Source of the DNA: Eshraghiella sp964576255 | GTDB taxonomy: Bacteria > Bacillota > Clostridia > Lachnospirales > Lachnospiraceae | Direction of reading: 5' to 3' | DNA length: 17,705 nt | Assembly: GCA_964576255.1 (NCBI GenBank) | Contig: CAZNUK010000049.1 | Coordinates: 1 to 17,705, forward strand | Shown: piece after piece, positions 1 to 8,290 of the stretch | How positions within the stretch are numbered: the stretch's first letter is position 1 | How the letters are laid out: every line of letters starts with the position of its first letter | Program-made: the position numbers and the translations under genes | Notes under the pieces: model-generated | Database searches by the model: none | What the model was told of the DNA's origin: nothing | What the model saw: only the letters and a program-made list of their open reading frames with translations

Positions 1-47
1 CTTTCTGCTACAGTTGTATTTTTACTTCTATAGTACTTAGATATTTA

Positions 48-76
48 TTGATTTTTATCCTCCAAATGTCTATAAT
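48..76 (+). promoter_or_regulatory. Sigma-A-type promoter upstream of the broken response regulator
   Basis: TTGATT at 48-53 and a perfect TATAAT at 71-76 are separated by exactly 17 bases, the optimal spacing for a housekeeping promoter. It lies 30 bases upstream of the ATG of the receiver-domain fragment at 106, which also has a usable ribosome site (AAAGGA near 93-98). The control region therefore looks intact while the coding region does not. Called from sequence match only. Confidence 0.6.
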
Positions 77-105
77 TAACTTATCTACTTTCAAAGGAAT
101 AACGT

Positions 106-219
106 ATGCAGATATATATTTGTGATGACAATGTTGATATTACTAAGCAGATTCACGATTATGTTCTGACATTTTTTTCTTCACTATTAGTAATAATATT
201 TACAGTTTTTTCAATATAG
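106..219 (+). pseudogene. N-terminal fragment of a response regulator receiver domain
   Basis: An ATG with a good ribosome site opens a 37-codon frame that starts MQIYICDDN and continues VDITKQIHDYV. This is the beta1-alpha1 start of an AgrA/LytR-type receiver domain: a hydrophobic strand followed by the acidic pair DD that helps bind magnesium. The frame then runs into a hydrophobic stretch and a TAG, so the phospho-acceptor aspartate and the rest of the receiver are missing. Intact proteins of this class are about 230-250 residues, so this is a remnant. A LytTR DNA-binding fragment lies 30 bases further on, but on the opposite strand, so the two cannot form one gene as they stand. Confidence 0.6.
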
Positions 220-250
220 TAATTTAAGTTTTTTGTCTGAAATATATTTT

Positions 251-436
251 TTAAAATTCACTCAATCTGCGCCTTGATATATACACGTTATCACCGTTAC
301 TTATATGTATTACAGAACCGTTATAAAAACCAATTTCATTAATATTTACTATATAAGATTTGTGACAACGATAAAAAGAATAAACGCACAACGCTTTTGT
401 ATAAGTTAAGTAGCCAAGCAAAATCAAAATATTACA
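251..436 (-). pseudogene. C-terminal fragment of a LytTR DNA-binding domain
   Basis: Read on the minus strand, an open stretch of 61 codons with no start codon ends in TAA at 251. Its last 40 residues contain FYRCHKSYIVNINEI, then a Gly/Asn turn (SNGDNVYISRRRLSEF). This matches the well-known signature of the C-terminal half of LytTR domains: F-x-R-x-H-K-S-Y-x-V-N, then I, then an NG turn and an 'I-S-R' strand. The N-terminal half of LytTR and the receiver are absent. It is probably the 3' end of a decayed AgrA/LytR-type regulator. It faces the receiver fragment at 106-219, which suggests an inversion plus deletion, or relics of two genes. Confidence 0.6.
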
Positions 437-476
437 CTAAATTTGTATTTTTATTGTGTTTTTTTAAGCATAAAAA

Positions 477-512
477 AACTGCGTAACAGATTCCATTTTC
501 CGTTACGCAGTT
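477..512 (-). terminator. Intrinsic terminator of the MoxR-DUF58 operon
   Basis: AACTGCGTAAC at 477-487 pairs perfectly with GTTACGCAGTT at 502-512 (11-bp stem, 14-base loop). On the minus strand the stem is followed by a run of seven T (the A run at 472-478). It sits about 20 bases after the stop of the last operon gene. A T run also follows the stem on the plus strand (515-523), so it may work in both directions. Confidence 0.85.
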
Positions 513-532
513 ACACTTTTTTTATATGAAAT

Positions 533-1729
533 TTACAAGCTTCCCATCTTTTTTACATCAGCTTTGGAAATATTTTCATTGCTGTATCTTGCTTTTTCAT
601 ACATTTCCACAAGCTCATTGCTGATATCATTTCCGTCATTAATGCTTTTATCCCGTTGCTCCATTGGAGTGCAGTTAATTAAATCTTCCCTTCTGCCAGA
701 ACGTTTGCCTTTAATTCGTTTTTTGTAGATTTTACGAATTGCCATGCGATTATTATAGCTTTTATCTAATTTCGCAGGATTAATTTCTTTGGTTTTATTT
801 TTCTTAATATGTACCTGCTCTTCCATAACACCTTCACTTTGGAACTGAAGATATTTCCGGTACAGTCTCTTAATTAGTGCATAAAGAGCATACAAAAATG
901 TACAGATGAAAAACGAATACAACAAGGCTGTTACAATTATATCCCCTGTGGTGACCTCCGGTATTTCTGCTTCACCACCCTCCGGCAAATCCTCCATCGG
1001 TGGTATCTGTGCATCTTCATTCACTTGAGGGCCCGATTCCTCTTCCTCCTGGTACTTTAAGCGTTTCAAAAAACCAAATATGCTTTTCCACTTAAGGCGC
1101 AAAAAAGCACTGAATGCGGCAAGAGGACCTATTTTACCCAAAAGGGCAAAGGACACACAGATAACAAGCATTGCAACACCTATTGCAAGAATTACCACAT
1201 TGGAGGTGTTAGTTATCTTTTTTACATCAACCACAGAATGATAGCTTACTTTTTCAAGATAGTCCTCATTCTGCTGTATATTGGTCTCTATAAATACGAG
1301 AAAAATATACCCAACCATAAGTATAAAATGCACCCATATCAAGTCATATTCCATCAGCGAACCAATCAAATACATTATAGCCAGTACCACACAGCCAAAA
1401 CCATTGCCTCTGTCCATAAGTTCACTGTCGGCTAATTTCATAATATACGAAAATACAACTATTCCCATACCATACAGCATTATAGGAATAGGGATTTTAC
1501 CGGTTACCATAAAAATTGCAGGAACAGCCAATGCCAACAGATGAAATAGAAAAGCAAATCCTTTTTTCTTAGGCATTCTGGCAAACACCGTTACGAGAGG
1601 TGTCACAGCCGAAGCAACAATAACAGCCCATATTTCTCCTTCTAGTGTATAAAACCAATGCACAAACAGTCCTATGGCGGACCAGAACATAACAATTGTA
1701 ACTGTTCTTAAAATCTTAGATAATCTCAT
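533..1729 (-). CDS. Polytopic membrane protein with DUF4129-like C-terminus
   Basis: Third gene of a MoxR/DUF58 operon; it starts inside the stop of the DUF58 gene (ATGA, 4-base overlap), so translation is probably coupled. The 398-residue product has about six hydrophobic segments in the first 200 residues (near 10-28, 32-50, 58-75, 82-98, 112-145 and 176-198). An acidic, Pro-rich linker follows (about 227-260), then another TM segment (about 264-288). The basic C-terminal tail, NRMAIRKIYKK...CTPMEQ...LVEMYEKARYSNENIS, resembles DUF4129: R-x-I-Y-x-x, a TP-x-E motif and a final ARYS-like segment. In many bacteria this slot holds a transglutaminase-like membrane protein with DUF4129 at its end. 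Here no transglutaminase Cys-His-Asp core can be seen between the TM segments. Function unknown; membrane partner of MoxR/DUF58 is inferred. Confidence 0.75.
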   Translation of the reverse strand: MRLSKILRTVTIVMFWSAIGLFVHWFYTLEGEIWAVIVASAVTPLVTVFARMPKKKGFAFLFHLLALAVPAIFMVTGKIPIPIMLYGMGIVVFSYIMKLADSELMDRGNGFGCVVLAIMYLIGSLMEYDLIWVHFILMVGYIFLVFIETNIQQNEDYLEKVSYHSVVDVKKITNTSNVVILAIGVAMLVICVSFALLGKIGPLAAFSAFLRLKWKSIFGFLKRLKYQEEEESGPQVNEDAQIPPMEDLPEGGEAEIPEVTTGDIIVTALLYSFFICTFLYALYALIKRLYRKYLQFQSEGVMEEQVHIKKNKTKEINPAKLDKSYNNRMAIRKIYKKRIKGKRSGRREDLINCTPMEQRDKSINDGNDISNELVEMYEKARYSNENISKADVKKMGSL

Positions 1730-2838
1730 GTTCTCTCCACCTCCAAGTATGTTATTTTAACTTTGCCAGAGGTTAGTTTTCTGTCACGAAGATTAATAAT
1801 AGGTGCAATCCATTCTCCTGAGGCTTCACCTAAAAATTGTTTGTACGCCATTATCATTTTGTCAGTAATTTCCGTTGATAGAAGGATGCACAGCTGCTCT
1901 GATTCGGCTTTGTTGGCCTCAAAATAGTCTGCCATTGATTCAGTTTCTTTGTCCAAATCAATTCTCGCGAGCTTTTTTAAGTTGGACTGAAGCATTCCGA
2001 TTCCAAGCCCCTGCTCCATTACGATACGACTTCCATCCTCGTAATCTCTGGCATTGGTAATAATCTCAATTGGTATTTGATTTTTCAAAAAATCCTCCAT
2101 AAGATTTCTGGTAATTCTAATACATTCTTCTAGCTGGTCATATCTTTTCCAGGCGCTGTTATTAACCACGTCCAGAAAAATTGTTATATGACGGCTGGTG
2201 GTATCAAAAAAATTGTTTACCATAAGCTCTCCTGTTTTGGCAGAAGCACTCCAATTTATTTTCTTCATAGGGTCATGGATTGTGTAATTGCGAATTCCCC
2301 TAAATTCAAACGGGTCTTCAAATATGAATTTATTTTTGAGTGCCTGTCCCATAACTCTTGAAAAAGGCGCAAGAATATCTCTATGCCTGCTGTATGAAGG
2401 ATACACATAAATAACAGAATTACAGTCATAGTTTTCAAATCTAAGATAGTCCGCTACAGGGTCCAAGGTGTACAAATCCACCGTTTTGATATTATATACA
2501 CCTCGCCTGGTGTATTTTACCTCAAAGCTTCGGGTGAGCTTGCGATTAGGTCCAAGACTCATAACATCACTGCGATATTGTTTGTCCGACACAATTGTAT
2601 TGAAGCTCTCTTTGTAGCGGATGCTTTTATCCAAATCAAATTTTACATTAACAATTGGAAGCGGCAAAAACTTCTCATTAGTCAGCTCCTCATATATGTA
2701 TCCACTCTCTCCTTCGTTAATTACATCTGCCCCAAAACGCACAGAAGCACTAAGCCCCTTATCCCAGTTAGAGGCATAGTACTCCCTTACAATTCTTCTC
2801 AATATAAAAAACGCTGCGAAAAATAGTAAAATAACCAT
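1726..2838 (-). CDS. DUF58 domain-containing protein
   Basis: A 370-residue protein of the DUF58 family, which is almost always encoded next to MoxR ATPases. One hydrophobic segment is present at the very N-terminus (residues 2-13). A beta-rich domain follows (about 30-150), then the DUF58 core: FRGIRNYTIHDPMKKINW at about 179-196 and the segment LMVNNFF after it, corresponding to the family pattern R-x-Y-x-x-x-D-x-x-x-x-I-N-W-x-A-x-A-K. The core is followed by a von Willebrand A-like strand (ITIFLDVVNNS, about 218-228) in which the usual metal-site pattern is only partly kept. Many family members have two N-terminal TM helices; only one is evident here. The start ATG shares its A with the MoxR stop (TAATG). 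Confidence 0.88.
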   Translation of the reverse strand: MVILLFFAAFFILRRIVREYYASNWDKGLSASVRFGADVINEGESGYIYEELTNEKFLPLPIVNVKFDLDKSIRYKESFNTIVSDKQYRSDVMSLGPNRKLTRSFEVKYTRRGVYNIKTVDLYTLDPVADYLRFENYDCNSVIYVYPSYSRHRDILAPFSRVMGQALKNKFIFEDPFEFRGIRNYTIHDPMKKINWSASAKTGELMVNNFFDTTSRHITIFLDVVNNSAWKRYDQLEECIRITRNLMEDFLKNQIPIEIITNARDYEDGSRIVMEQGLGIGMLQSNLKKLARIDLDKETESMADYFEANKAESEQLCILLSTEITDKMIMAYKQFLGEASGEWIAPIINLRDRKLTSGKVKITYLEVERT

Positions 2839-3773
2839 TACTTACTCCAATCTTCTGTAGGGACCGAAATAGTCCTTAGAATTCCCTCAATTCTATCTTC
2901 ATACACATTCATTCCTGCATAGCCTTCCATCAGAACAAGTCTGTGTGCCAAAACAGGTGCTGCAAGTCTTTTAACATCTTCAGGTGTAACATAGCTTCTG
3001 CCCTTTACGTAGGCAAGTGCCTGACAAGCTCTTACCAGAGCAATAGTACCTCTTGGGCTAACTCCAGCTACTATGGTTTCGTTATTTCTGGTGGCATCGC
3101 AGATTGCCACAATGTATTTTAGAAGTTCTTCATGCACATACACCTTCATGGCCTCTTCGTTCATAGCCATAATATCTTCAGCTGAACACACTGCTTCCAC
3201 ATCATCAAGAGTTGTGCCCGCAAGCTTCTGCTGCAAAAGTCTGACCTCTTCGTTATTATCAACCATTCCCATGGAGATTCGCATAAGAAATCTGTCTAAC
3301 TGGGCTTCCGGAAGTGGAAAAGTTCCCGAAGTCTCAATAGGATTCTGTGTTGCAATTACAAAAAACGGAGCGTTTAATTTTCTGGTAACATTATCAACGG
3401 TTACCTGTTTTTCCTCCATACATTCAAGAAGACTTGACTGTGTTCTTGGAGTTGCTCTGTTAATCTCATCTGCCAGAAGAATATTACAAAATACCGGTCC
3501 CTCATGGAACTCAAATTCTCCTGTTTTCTGGTTGTACACATTAAGACCTGTAACATCGGATGGTAACAAATCCGGTGTGAACTGAACTCGTCCAAAATCC
3601 GCCGAAACAGACCTGGAAAGTGTCTTGGCAAGCATTGTTTTACCGGTGCCCGGCATATCCTCCATAAGAACATGCCCACCGGCTATAAGGGATGTAACCA
3701 CCAGTTCCACCACCTCATACTTACCTACGATAATCTTGTTAATGTTGTCAATTAATTCTTGTGCTTTACTCAT
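2838..3773 (-). CDS. MoxR family AAA+ ATPase
   Basis: A 311-residue AAA+ ATPase of the MoxR family, thought to act as a chaperone-like remodeller on membrane or vWA-domain partners. Visible motifs are Walker A (EDMPGTGKT, residues 38-46), the downstream FTPDLLPSDVTG motif (65-76), Walker B (ILLADEINRA, 98-107, with D102/E103), the TPRTQSSLLECMEE segment with a conserved arginine, and sensor 1 (FVIATQNP, 138-145). Length and motif order are normal for the family. The start is set by a strong ribosome site (GGAGGGG, 3781-3787). It is the first gene of the MoxR-DUF58-membrane protein operon. No clear promoter was found between it and parC; that gap is mostly filled by a large palindrome. Confidence 0.93.
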   Translation of the reverse strand: MSKAQELIDNINKIIVGKYEVVELVVTSLIAGGHVLMEDMPGTGKTMLAKTLSRSVSADFGRVQFTPDLLPSDVTGLNVYNQKTGEFEFHEGPVFCNILLADEINRATPRTQSSLLECMEEKQVTVDNVTRKLNAPFFVIATQNPIETSGTFPLPEAQLDRFLMRISMGMVDNNEEVRLLQQKLAGTTLDDVEAVCSAEDIMAMNEEAMKVYVHEELLKYIVAICDATRNNETIVAGVSPRGTIALVRACQALAYVKGRSYVTPEDVKRLAAPVLAHRLVLMEGYAGMNVYEDRIEGILRTISVPTEDWSK

Positions 3774-3805
3774 TTAATAACCCCTCCGTTTCATTGTTTG
3801 TCGCT

Positions 3806-3932
3806 GAATCTGGTTTTAAGGATAAAAAGGCTATTTGCAGACGTCAGCACTTAGGCGCTGTTTTATAGCGCCTTAGTACTGCTACGTCTGCAACTAAGTG
3901 CGAACGCGCCTTTTTTCCTTAAAATCAGATTC
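3806..3932. repeat. 127-bp nested palindrome overlapping the end of parC
   Basis: The outer arms are GAATCTGGTTTTAAGGA (from 3806) and TCCTTAAAATCAGATTC (ending 3932), with one G/A difference. They continue inwards through A5-6/T5-6 and GGC/GCC for a total arm of about 26 bp. Nested inside are TGCAGACGT (3836-3844) with ACGTCTGCA (3884-3892), and GGCGCT (3854-3859) with AGCGCC (3867-3872). The parC stop codon and its last two codons (AGA ATC TGA) are part of the right arm. It could be a small MITE-like element or an unusually large terminator separating the two operons; the minus strand has a T5 tract after the inner stems (near 3824-3828). Confidence 0.75.
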
Positions 3933-6174
3933 TTACCTTCGTGCCTTTCGCGTCACGCTTTGCCATCTTAAGCTTTTTCAGTGATACTTCCTTGCCCTTA
4001 TAATCTATGGTTATATCCGCGTTATCTGGAACAAGATATACCTCGTCAAGTTTGTCATCTGCAGTAAGCTTAATTCCTCTAACACCAACAGCGCCCTTCT
4101 TTTTCTCTGGAATCTCATCCAATGGGAATTTTAGGAAGAATCCGCCCTTGGTCTGAAGCACAACAGCCTGACTGCTTGTGCCGTCAGTTGCATGAATCAT
4201 AATTACTCTGTCACCATCATTTAACTTGGTAGAAGCAACTGTTTTCTTACTGACATTAAATTCAGCACTGTCAACTATCTTCATCATACCACATTCTGTA
4301 ACAAAAAGAAGCATTTTATTTTCTAACTGGCTGGATGGGCACAGATAGATAATTTCTTCCCCTGCACTACTGTAGTTACCAAGGTTATCAATCGGTGTGC
4401 CCTTATCACGGAATTTTGTAAACGGCACATCAATAACCTTAACCTGATGAAGGTTTCCATTGTCTGTAAAAATACAGATTTTTTCAGTATTCATACATCT
4501 GAATATATATTTATTTTCAGCAAAAACAGCCTCCGTATTACGCTCAAAAGCAGCCACATCAATTGTCTTAGAGTAGCCAAAGCGGTCCATAATAAATACC
4601 ACTTCCTGCTCTACGAATTTTGGCTCCTCGTATACTGCCACTTCACCATCTTCAATAACAGTGAGTCTTGGCATACCATACTCCTTCTTAATTGCCTCCA
4701 AATCCTTTTTAATGGCACGTTTCATAGCTTTTTTGCTGCCAAGGATATCTTCATATTCCGCAATTCTTAAAAGGGTGTCCTCGTATTCTTTTTCCAAAGC
4801 CTCAATCTCAAGTCCGATTAACTTGTACAATCTTAATTCTAAAATAGCTGTAGCCTGTCTCTCCGTAAAGTGGAGCTTCTTTGCGTCTTTTTGGGACTGC
4901 TCGGATTTGAATTTAATTCCTTCAACCTCACCTGAAATAAGACATGCTTTTGCCTGCTTAAGATTGGTACTTCCTCTTAAAATCTCGATAATCAAATCAA
5001 TAATATTGCAAGCTTTAATAAGACCTTCTTTTACTTCTTTGTTAGCATATTCTTTGTTAAGAAGTGTGGTATATTTTCTGGTGTTAATTTCATACTGGAA
5101 TTCTACATTATATCTGATAATGTCTTTAAGTCCCAGAACCTCAGGTCTTCCATTTGCAATGGTAAGCATATTAACGCCAAAAGTATCTTCTAACTTGGTC
5201 TTTTTGTACAAAAGATTTTCCAATTTCTTAACATCAGCATTTTTCTTAAGCTCAAGAACAATTCTTATGCCTTCCTTAGAAGATTCGTTGGAAATATCAG
5301 TAATATCCTGTGTCTTTTTGGTCTCAATCAAATCCACCACATCGGATATAAATTTACTGATTCCGGCACCAATCATTGTATAAGGAATTTCGGTAATTAC
5401 AAGCTTGTCCTTGTCAGACTTTTTTTTGCCCGGTTCAAAAACAACCTTACCACGAAGCTTAACCTTACCCTGTCCGGTTTCATAAATGTCTTTCAATTCA
5501 CTTTTATTAATTACAATTCCTCCGGTTGGAAAATCCGGTCCCGGGAGATATTCCATAAGCTCTTCAGTGGTAATGCTTTCCTTATCCATATAGGCTTCTA
5601 CAGCATTAATAACCTCCACGAGATTATGAGTCGGAATACTTGTGGTCATACCAACCGCAATTCCTTCTGCACCGTTAATGAGCACGTTAGGCACTCTTAC
5701 TGGCAAAACAGCAGGCTCCTTCTCTGTCTCATCAAAGTTAGGTACAAAATCCACCACATTTTTGTCCAAATCCTTAAGGTACACTTCCTGAGTGAATTTT
5801 TTAAGACGAGCTTCTGTGTATCGCATTGCCGCAGCGCCGTCACCTTCAATGGAGCCAAAATTACCATGTCCATCCACAAGTGCCATACCTTTTTTGAAAT
5901 CCTGCTCAAGAACTACCAAGGTCTCGTATATGGAGCTGTCACCATGAGGATGATATTTACCCATGGTATCGCCGACAATACGGGCTGATTTTCTATGTGG
6001 CTTGTCATGATTAAGTCCAAGCTGGTCCATGGCGTACAAAACACGTCTCTGAACCGGCTTAAGTCCGTCTCTCACATCCGGCACCGCACGGGCTGTAATA
6101 ACGCTCATAGAATAATCAATATATGATTTCTGCATTACGTCAGAATATTCTGTTTTAATTATTGTCTCTGCCAT
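3925..6174 (-). CDS. parC: Type IIA topoisomerase subunit A (ParC-like)
   Basis: A 749-residue DNA-cleaving subunit of a gyrase/topoisomerase IV. The catalytic tyrosine is Y119 in AAMRYTEARL. The quinolone-resistance region is GDTMGKYHPHGDSSIYETL with S80 and E84 at the positions that correspond to E. coli GyrA S83 and D87, so no resistance substitution is obvious. A long coiled region (about 330-460) and beta-pinwheel C-terminal repeats follow. The gyrase-defining GyrA box (QRRGGKG) is absent; the equivalent place reads KFRDKGTPIDNL, as in ParC proteins. That is why I prefer topoisomerase IV over a second gyrase, although databases often label such Clostridia pairs gyrA/gyrB. It starts 10 bases after parE, with its GGAGG overlapping the parE stop. 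Confidence 0.9.
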   Translation of the reverse strand: MAETIIKTEYSDVMQKSYIDYSMSVITARAVPDVRDGLKPVQRRVLYAMDQLGLNHDKPHRKSARIVGDTMGKYHPHGDSSIYETLVVLEQDFKKGMALVDGHGNFGSIEGDGAAAMRYTEARLKKFTQEVYLKDLDKNVVDFVPNFDETEKEPAVLPVRVPNVLINGAEGIAVGMTTSIPTHNLVEVINAVEAYMDKESITTEELMEYLPGPDFPTGGIVINKSELKDIYETGQGKVKLRGKVVFEPGKKKSDKDKLVITEIPYTMIGAGISKFISDVVDLIETKKTQDITDISNESSKEGIRIVLELKKNADVKKLENLLYKKTKLEDTFGVNMLTIANGRPEVLGLKDIIRYNVEFQYEINTRKYTTLLNKEYANKEVKEGLIKACNIIDLIIEILRGSTNLKQAKACLISGEVEGIKFKSEQSQKDAKKLHFTERQATAILELRLYKLIGLEIEALEKEYEDTLLRIAEYEDILGSKKAMKRAIKKDLEAIKKEYGMPRLTVIEDGEVAVYEEPKFVEQEVVFIMDRFGYSKTIDVAAFERNTEAVFAENKYIFRCMNTEKICIFTDNGNLHQVKVIDVPFTKFRDKGTPIDNLGNYSSAGEEIIYLCPSSQLENKMLLFVTECGMMKIVDSAEFNVSKKTVASTKLNDGDRVIMIHATDGTSSQAVVLQTKGGFFLKFPLDEIPEKKKGAVGVRGIKLTADDKLDEVYLVPDNADITIDYKGKEVSLKKLKMAKRDAKGTKVRI

Positions 6175-6184
6175 TACTAACCTC

Positions 6185-8110
6185 CTACACGTCTAACTCA
6201 GCATCATGAGCATGTGCATGTATAAATTCACGTCTTGGTGGAACCTCCGTACCCATTAACATGGATGTAACCTGAGCCGCCATCTTGGCATCCTCAATCT
6301 CAACCTGTTTTAAAATACGTGTCTCCGGATTAAGGGTTGTCTCCCACAATTGGTCCGCATCCATCTCTCCCAGACCTTTGTATCGCTGAAGAGTAAAGTT
6401 CTCACCCTCGTGTTTTTTACGGTATTTTTCAAGTGCCTTGTCATCATACAGATATTCGCCCTCTCCTTTTTTAGGCACAGCCTTATAAAGAGGTGGTGTT
6501 GCAAGGTATACATGTCCTTCCTGAATTAACTCCGGCATAAATCTATAGAAAAATGTCAATAAAAGCGTATCAATATGGGCACCATCCACGTCTGCATCAG
6601 TCATAAAAATAATCTTGTTATATCGTAGCTTACTGATGTCAAAATCATTACCGTAACCTTCCGAAAAACCACAACCAAAAGCTGTAATCATGGTCTTAAT
6701 CTCCGCATTGGCAAGGACCTTGTCAATTGTAGCTTTTTCTACGTTAAGGATTTTTCCTCTAATCGGTAAGATAGCCTGTGTCTTACGGTTTCTCGCAGTT
6801 TTAGCAGAGCCTCCCGCAGAATCACCCTCTACGATAAAAATCTCGCATTCCTCCGGGTTACGGCTTTCGCAGTTGGCAAGCTTGCCATTGGTATCGCAGG
6901 AGAATTTTTGTTTTACCAAAAGATTGGTCTTTGCCTTCTCTTCCTGCTTACGAATCTTGGCAGATTTCTCTGCACATGCAATTACGTTCTTAAGATTCTC
7001 AAGATTCTTGTCAAAATAACGTACAAGCTCATCACCTGTAACATCAGAAACGGTCTTACCCGCATCCTGATTATCAAGCTTAGTCTTGGTCTGTCCTTCA
7101 AAACGTGGCTCTGGATGCTTAACAGCAATAACTGCTGTCATTCCGTTACGCACGTCATTACCGGTAAAATTCGCGTCTTTTTCCTTGAGAACTCCAAGCT
7201 CCCTTGCATACTGGTTAATTACAGTTGTAAACTTCGCCTTAAATCCAGTCAGGTGAGTTCCGCCTTCCTGAGTGTAGATATTATTACAAAATCCAAGAAT
7301 CTCTTCCTGAAATTCATCCACATACTGGAACGCGCACTCCACTTCAATTCCTTCTCTGTTGTCCTTATAATATGCCACATCCATAATTGAGGTCTTGTCT
7401 TTATTAAGTGCCGCTACATATGCCTTAATTCCGTCCGGCTCATGGAAGGTTACGCTTGTCTCCTGTCCTTTTCTTGCATCGGTAAAATTAATGGTCAGCC
7501 CCGGATTAAGATAAGCAGTTTCATGAAGTCTGTTCTGAATCTTCTCCGAAGTAAATTCTATTTTTTCAAATATAGTACTGTCAGGTAAAAATGTTACGCT
7601 TGTTCCTGTATCATTCTTGCGGCATGTTCCGCATTCTCTCAAAGGATAGCATACTTTGCCTCTTTCGTAACGCTGCTCATATACAATTCCATCCTTCTTA
7701 ATGCGCACTTCAAGCCAATCAGACAAAGCATTAACAACAGAGGCTCCTACACCATGAAGACCTCCGGAAATCTTATATCCTCCATCACCAAACTTGCCAC
7801 CTGCATGAAGAATGGTAAATACAACCTCAACTGCCGGAATTCCAGCTTTTGGATGAATTCCTACCGGAATACCTCTTCCGTTATCAGTAATAGTGGCCGT
7901 TCCGTCATTATTAAGACTTACAGAAATTGTATTACAAAATCCTGCAAGGTGCTCATCAACTGAATTGTCTGCAATCTCATAAATAAGATGATTGAGACCT
8001 TTGGTAGATACACTACCGATGTACATTCCCGGTCTTTTTCTAACTGCCTCCAGTCCCTCTAAAATCGATATACTTGAAGCATCATAATTCTTTTCAACTT
8101 TCGCTACCAT
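6185..8110 (-). CDS. parE: Type IIA topoisomerase subunit B (ParE-like)
   Basis: A 641-residue ATPase subunit that pairs with the product of the next gene to relax or decatenate DNA. The GHKL ATPase has the catalytic E45 and N49 in YEIADNSVDE, the DNGRGIP loop (76-82) and GGLHGVGAS (116-124). The TOPRIM domain has EGDSAGGSA (428-436) and TDADVDGAH (504-512). The end matches the family (QRYKGLGEMDADQLW). The length of about 640 residues fits Gram-positive ParE/GyrB without large insertions. The start ATG has AAGGAAGG in front. ParE rather than GyrB is chosen mainly because its partner lacks the GyrA box and because dnaA, recF or other origin genes are not nearby. Confidence 0.9.
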   Translation of the reverse strand: MVAKVEKNYDASSISILEGLEAVRKRPGMYIGSVSTKGLNHLIYEIADNSVDEHLAGFCNTISVSLNNDGTATITDNGRGIPVGIHPKAGIPAVEVVFTILHAGGKFGDGGYKISGGLHGVGASVVNALSDWLEVRIKKDGIVYEQRYERGKVCYPLRECGTCRKNDTGTSVTFLPDSTIFEKIEFTSEKIQNRLHETAYLNPGLTINFTDARKGQETSVTFHEPDGIKAYVAALNKDKTSIMDVAYYKDNREGIEVECAFQYVDEFQEEILGFCNNIYTQEGGTHLTGFKAKFTTVINQYARELGVLKEKDANFTGNDVRNGMTAVIAVKHPEPRFEGQTKTKLDNQDAGKTVSDVTGDELVRYFDKNLENLKNVIACAEKSAKIRKQEEKAKTNLLVKQKFSCDTNGKLANCESRNPEECEIFIVEGDSAGGSAKTARNRKTQAILPIRGKILNVEKATIDKVLANAEIKTMITAFGCGFSEGYGNDFDISKLRYNKIIFMTDADVDGAHIDTLLLTFFYRFMPELIQEGHVYLATPPLYKAVPKKGEGEYLYDDKALEKYRKKHEGENFTLQRYKGLGEMDADQLWETTLNPETRILKQVEIEDAKMAAQVTSMLMGTEVPPRREFIHAHAHDAELDV

Positions 8111-8143
8111 TACTATATCCTTCCTTTACATACTCTGTTCACT

Positions 8144-8164
8144 ATTATAACACTAGATGTAGTG
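8144..8164 (-). promoter_or_regulatory. Extended -10 promoter of parE-parC
   Basis: On the minus strand TGTTATAAT (8144-8152 on plus) is a perfect TATAAT with the TGn extension, about 34 bases before the parE start. No good -35 is visible at 17 bases, consistent with an extended -10 promoter. A short dyad, CACTA-CATC-TAGTG (8151-8164), overlaps it and could be an operator; that part is speculative. Confidence 0.55.
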
Positions 8165-8230
8165 GAAAATCTATTCTTTTTTTACAAAATGTGGTATTGC
8201 TATGAGCCCTGCATAGATAAGACAAAAACA

Positions 8231-8274
8231 ATAGTCCGATTGGATGCTTGCATACAAAGCGGACTATGTTTTTT
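8231..8274. terminator. Bidirectional intrinsic terminator
   Basis: ATAGTCCG (8231-8238) pairs with CGGACTAT (8260-8267), with an inner ATGC/GCAT pair. Six T follow on the plus strand (8269-8274), and a T-rich tract (TGTTTTTGTC) follows on the minus strand. It lies between the parE promoter and the repeat array. It would stop minus-strand transcripts coming from the nuclease-like gene at 8934. Confidence 0.7.
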
Positions 8275-8290
8275 GGCTTAGACATATACG

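Noticed and set aside
4661..5383. Plus-strand 240-codon frame inside parC
   Set aside because: Antisense of a highly conserved topoisomerase gene; no ribosome site and the product looks like reversed codon bias.
3925..8110. Housekeeping gyrase gyrB-gyrA at the replication origin
   Set aside because: No GyrA box in the A subunit, and no dnaA, dnaN or recF genes nearby; topoisomerase IV is the better reading, though naming is not certain.
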